Positions 5,603 through 7,275 of a stretch of DNA of 7,275 nucleotides are shown here, one piece after another. The notes under the pieces were generated by a model, which saw nothing but the letters and a program-made list of their open reading frames with translations, made no database searches and had not been told where the DNA came from. The position numbers and the translations under genes are program-made. The first letter of the stretch is position 1. Every line of letters begins with the position of its first letter. This DNA is from an uncultured Eggerthella sp. GTDB taxonomy: Bacteria > Actinomycetota > Coriobacteriia > Coriobacteriales > Eggerthellaceae. The stretch covers positions 1-7,275 of the forward strand of contig URVA01000069.1 of NCBI GenBank assembly GCA_900551155.1, given 5' to 3'.

Positions 5603-7003
5603 CTATTTGCTTTCAAGTTCGTCGGGTTTAATGTGTCTTGCTATACGCATAAGCGTAAGTGCGCAGATAAAAATCACTACAACAACAATTGATGCGAAGC
5701 CAAATAATGCATTCCAATCGATTTCCGAAAGTGCTGCATAAATTGGAATAAACAAAACAGGTAAAAGATTAACAACTATTGCCACGCGAGAATAAATAAC
5801 GGTGTAATCGCGCGGTCCGAACAGGTAGCGGGTAATGGTAGGCCCAAGAACGTTGGTGGCAGCATAAAGAATACCGAACAGTGCTGCGCCAACATAGAAG
5901 AAATTTGCATCTAGACGAGATCCCTGCCAGCAGCACATAATTCCCAAAAAGCCGCAGCCACATGCAAGGAAAAGCGATGCACGCAGGCTGTGGTCGGCTA
6001 TTTGGCCAAGACCAATTTTGCCGCATGCTTGAGCAATTTGTAGGCAGGATGCAACAACACTTGCCATGATTACCACTTCGGCTGGAGAGATAGACAACTC
6101 CCCTGAATCAGAGAGAAAGTAGAGATAGGTTGCAAGGTAGTTCCCCATCTGAACCGTGCCATTTATTAAAGCGATAGTGAAGGCCAAAAGAAAAAACGCA
6201 GGCATTCGAAATGCGCGTTTTGCCGATACACTTCCTGCTCGTCGATAAGAAGGGCTTTGATCGAAATGGTTTTCGCCAGAATGACTTGATTCTTCGTGGT
6301 TTTGTTTCAATTGGTTGTGTTCTGATTTACCTTGGTTTGATGGTTTACTATTTTGAGAAATCTCTTCTGGTTTACCGTAGGGTTTTAATCCAGCATCTTT
6401 TGGGTAACTGCGAATTAAGAACATGGTGGCAGGCATTGAAATAACAGCGGCAATAACACCGAATACGGCATAACACATACGCCAGTCGAATTCAGCTAAC
6501 AGATAGCCGCCAAGCATATTCCACACGGCGGCGCCTACGCCCATCATGGCAACACAGATACCTATAAGGACACCCATATGACGGTTGAACCAACGATTAA
6601 TAAGGGTCGGTGCTACGAGGCTTACTAAAGTAACAACACCGATACCTTCAATGGCTCCAGAAAGATAGAATTGCCATACTTCGGTATAGAGAGAAGAGGC
6701 AAAGATTCCAACAGAAACAAGACCGCACGAAAGAGTGATCACGATGCGCGCATCAAAGCGGTTCATAAGGTTGCCTGCAAAAGGAGCTGCTATTGCGGAA
6801 AACAAGAAAATGCAAGAAACATAAAAGGTAAAGGCGCCTGTTGGAATAGCAAGGCTTGTACAAACAGGAACCACCAAAATAGACCAGGTATTAAACACAA
6901 GTGTTGCAGGCCCAAAACATACTAGGATCCCTGTTACTACTATAAGAATATGACGAACAGTAAGTTTGTCCGTAAACCCCTCTTCTGGGTGAGATTCTGC
7001 CAT
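5603..7003 (-). CDS. MFS transporter, oxalate/formate-antiporter-like (OFA/monocarboxylate type)
   Basis: A 466-residue, twelve-helix secondary transporter of the major facilitator superfamily, presumably moving a small organic anion; the substrate cannot be read from the sequence. The first six-helix half ends near residue 197. The loop after helix 2 holds a degenerate MFS motif A (GNLMNRFDAR, 77-86), and NRWFNRHMGVLIGI (136-149) is the RWF...R-x-G...GI signature of the OFA/monocarboxylate group. The second half begins near 266. Between the halves lies a loop of about 65 residues (200-265) rich in Ser, Asn, Gln, His, Glu and Lys, longer than usual. The start at 7003 is well supported by GGGAGGA with a four-base spacer. 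It appears to be transcribed alone: a divergent region lies upstream, and 586 bases without a firm gene follow its TAG at 5603. No clear terminator was found after it. Confidence 0.85.
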   Translation of the reverse strand: MAESHPEEGFTDKLTVRHILIVVTGILVCFGPATLVFNTWSILVVPVCTSLAIPTGAFTFYVSCIFLFSAIAAPFAGNLMNRFDARIVITLSCGLVSVGIFASSLYTEVWQFYLSGAIEGIGVVTLVSLVAPTLINRWFNRHMGVLIGICVAMMGVGAAVWNMLGGYLLAEFDWRMCYAVFGVIAAVISMPATMFLIRSYPKDAGLKPYGKPEEISQNSKPSNQGKSEHNQLKQNHEESSHSGENHFDQSPSYRRAGSVSAKRAFRMPAFFLLAFTIALINGTVQMGNYLATYLYFLSDSGELSISPAEVVIMASVVASCLQIAQACGKIGLGQIADHSLRASLFLACGCGFLGIMCCWQGSRLDANFFYVGAALFGILYAATNVLGPTITRYLFGPRDYTVIYSRVAIVVNLLPVLFIPIYAALSEIDWNALFGFASIVVVVIFICALTLMRIARHIKPDELESK

Positions 7004-7120
7004 TGCGTCCTCCCTCTATCGCAAAGTGAATTCTCCCCGTCCCCCAAATTGATTGTAGTTCTAGTACGGAACAGAGCATAAAAGAAGTTTTCGCTATAGC
7101 AGAACGCTATAGCGACTTGG
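7004..7120 (-). promoter_or_regulatory. Upstream region of the MFS gene with dyad sites
   Basis: A TACAAT hexamer (7057-7052 on the minus strand) could serve as -10 for the MFS gene, but no convincing -35 lies 16-18 bases upstream of it. Overlapping the -35 zone is GTTC-n7-GAAC (7058-7072), and further upstream is the strong dyad at 7091-7115. The weak -35 plus upstream dyads suggests an activator-dependent promoter. This is inference. Confidence 0.3.
7091..7115. repeat. Perfect 10-bp inverted repeat, candidate operator
   Basis: TCGCTATAGC (7091-7100) and GCTATAGCGA (7106-7115) are perfect inverted copies with the 5-base spacer AGAAC. Each arm also contains the self-palindrome GCTATAGC, so the same element is a 9-base direct repeat (CGCTATAGC at 7092-7100 and 7105-7113, period 13). 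It lies 88 bases upstream of the MFS start and 93 bases before the tRNA promoter. No T-run follows directly on either strand (the minus-strand side reads AAAACTTCTTTT), so I favour a protein-binding site over a terminator. Confidence 0.55.
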
Positions 7121-7207
7121 AGGGCGGGGATTGCCTGAGAGCTGGAGGTGCATTAGGGTCAACGCATGGGTATTGCATCACATCATCAACACAATTCAAA
7201 AAAGTGC
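7116..7207. other. Intergenic stretch, nothing firm
   Basis: This lies between the dyad and the tRNA promoter. The only structure seen is an imperfect hairpin with GGTGCA pairing TGCATC (around 7146-7180). No riboswitch core that I know (TPP, glycine, cobalamin, SAM, THF) is recognisable on either strand, and no reading frame is convincing. Confidence 0.4.
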
Positions 7208-7236
7208 TTGACATGCATGCACGAAAGTAAGAAACT
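7208..7236 (+). promoter_or_regulatory. Promoter of the tRNA gene
   Basis: A perfect -35 hexamer TTGACA (7208-7213) is followed 17 bases later by GAAACT (7231-7236), a poor three-of-six -10; AAACTA one base further is no better. The first tRNA base would lie about 16 bases beyond the -10, leaving a short 5' leader for RNase P. The spacer contains the palindrome TGCATGCA (7214-7221). A perfect -35 with a short leader is typical of stable-RNA genes. Confidence 0.6.
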
Positions 7237-7252
7237 AATTCCTGCTGAAAAC

Positions 7253-7275
7253 GCGCCGTTACCTCAGCTGGATAG
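7253..7275 (+). tRNA. tRNA gene, first 23 bases only (isotype not determinable)
   Basis: The sequence fits a tRNA 5' end: acceptor strand GCGCCGT (7253-7259), T8 and A9, then the D-arm beginning CCTC-AG-CTGG-ATAG with the conserved A14, G18 and G19. The window ends inside the D loop or stem, so the anticodon is outside. D-arms of this type occur in several isotypes, including tRNA-Arg, so no identity is assigned. A TTGACA promoter element upstream supports the call. Confidence 0.75.

Noticed and set aside
7091..7115. Intrinsic terminator
   Set aside because: The stem is perfect but no T-run follows directly on either strand, and no gene ends just before it within the window.
7121..7200. Riboswitch such as TPP (CTGAGA is present near 7135)
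   Set aside because: The remaining TPP core blocks are absent, and the only downstream + strand gene is a tRNA, so a metabolite switch makes no sense there.

Overview
The window looks like a chromosomal stretch from a Gram-positive-type bacterium, probably an actinobacterium of the Coriobacteriia (Eggerthella relatives). That placement is an inference. It rests on the style of the proteins (NhaC-like antiporter, OFA-type MFS carrier, and an NRAMP-related magnesium transporter of the kind characterised in Eggerthella lenta) and on purine-rich Shine-Dalgarno sites. The GC content is moderate and well below that of Eggerthella itself, so the genus is left open. No phage, IS element or CRISPR array is visible. 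Four of the five complete or partial protein genes are membrane proteins or membrane-anchored.

Layout, left to right. (1) The 3' part of an NhaC-family Na+/H+ antiporter gene on the + strand runs in from the left edge and ends at 1351, followed by a clear intrinsic terminator (1385-1418). (2) A convergent minus-strand block follows, read from right to left: a PRC-barrel/MgtE-N/CBS protein with a single C-terminal membrane helix (5016-3667), an NRAMP-related transporter (3643-2336) 23 bases downstream, and 5-formyltetrahydrofolate cyclo-ligase (2255-1539) 80 bases further on. (3) About 590 bases without a recognisable gene (5017-5602) precede that block. They hold a candidate -10 box, many inverted repeats and one doubtful 69-codon reading frame, and look like a long structured 5' leader. 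(4) An MFS transporter gene (7003-5603) lies on the minus strand. (5) A divergent intergenic region (7004-7252) contains a perfect 10-bp inverted repeat and the promoter of a tRNA gene whose first 23 bases reach the right edge.

The most interesting unit is the two-gene magnesium block. The first gene encodes the cytosolic Mg2+-sensing part of an MgtE channel (MgtE N domain plus CBS pair) without the channel. It carries two PRC barrels at the N terminus and one membrane anchor at the C terminus. The second gene encodes an NRAMP-fold transporter whose metal-site motifs have changed from the Mn/Fe pattern (DPGN and A-x-x-M) to DAGG and A-x-x-A, as expected of NRAMP-related magnesium transporters. 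The simplest reading is a split system in which a detached MgtE-type sensor gates or regulates an unrelated transporter. A long leader with competing helices, which I cannot match to the M-box riboswitch, may add RNA-level control.
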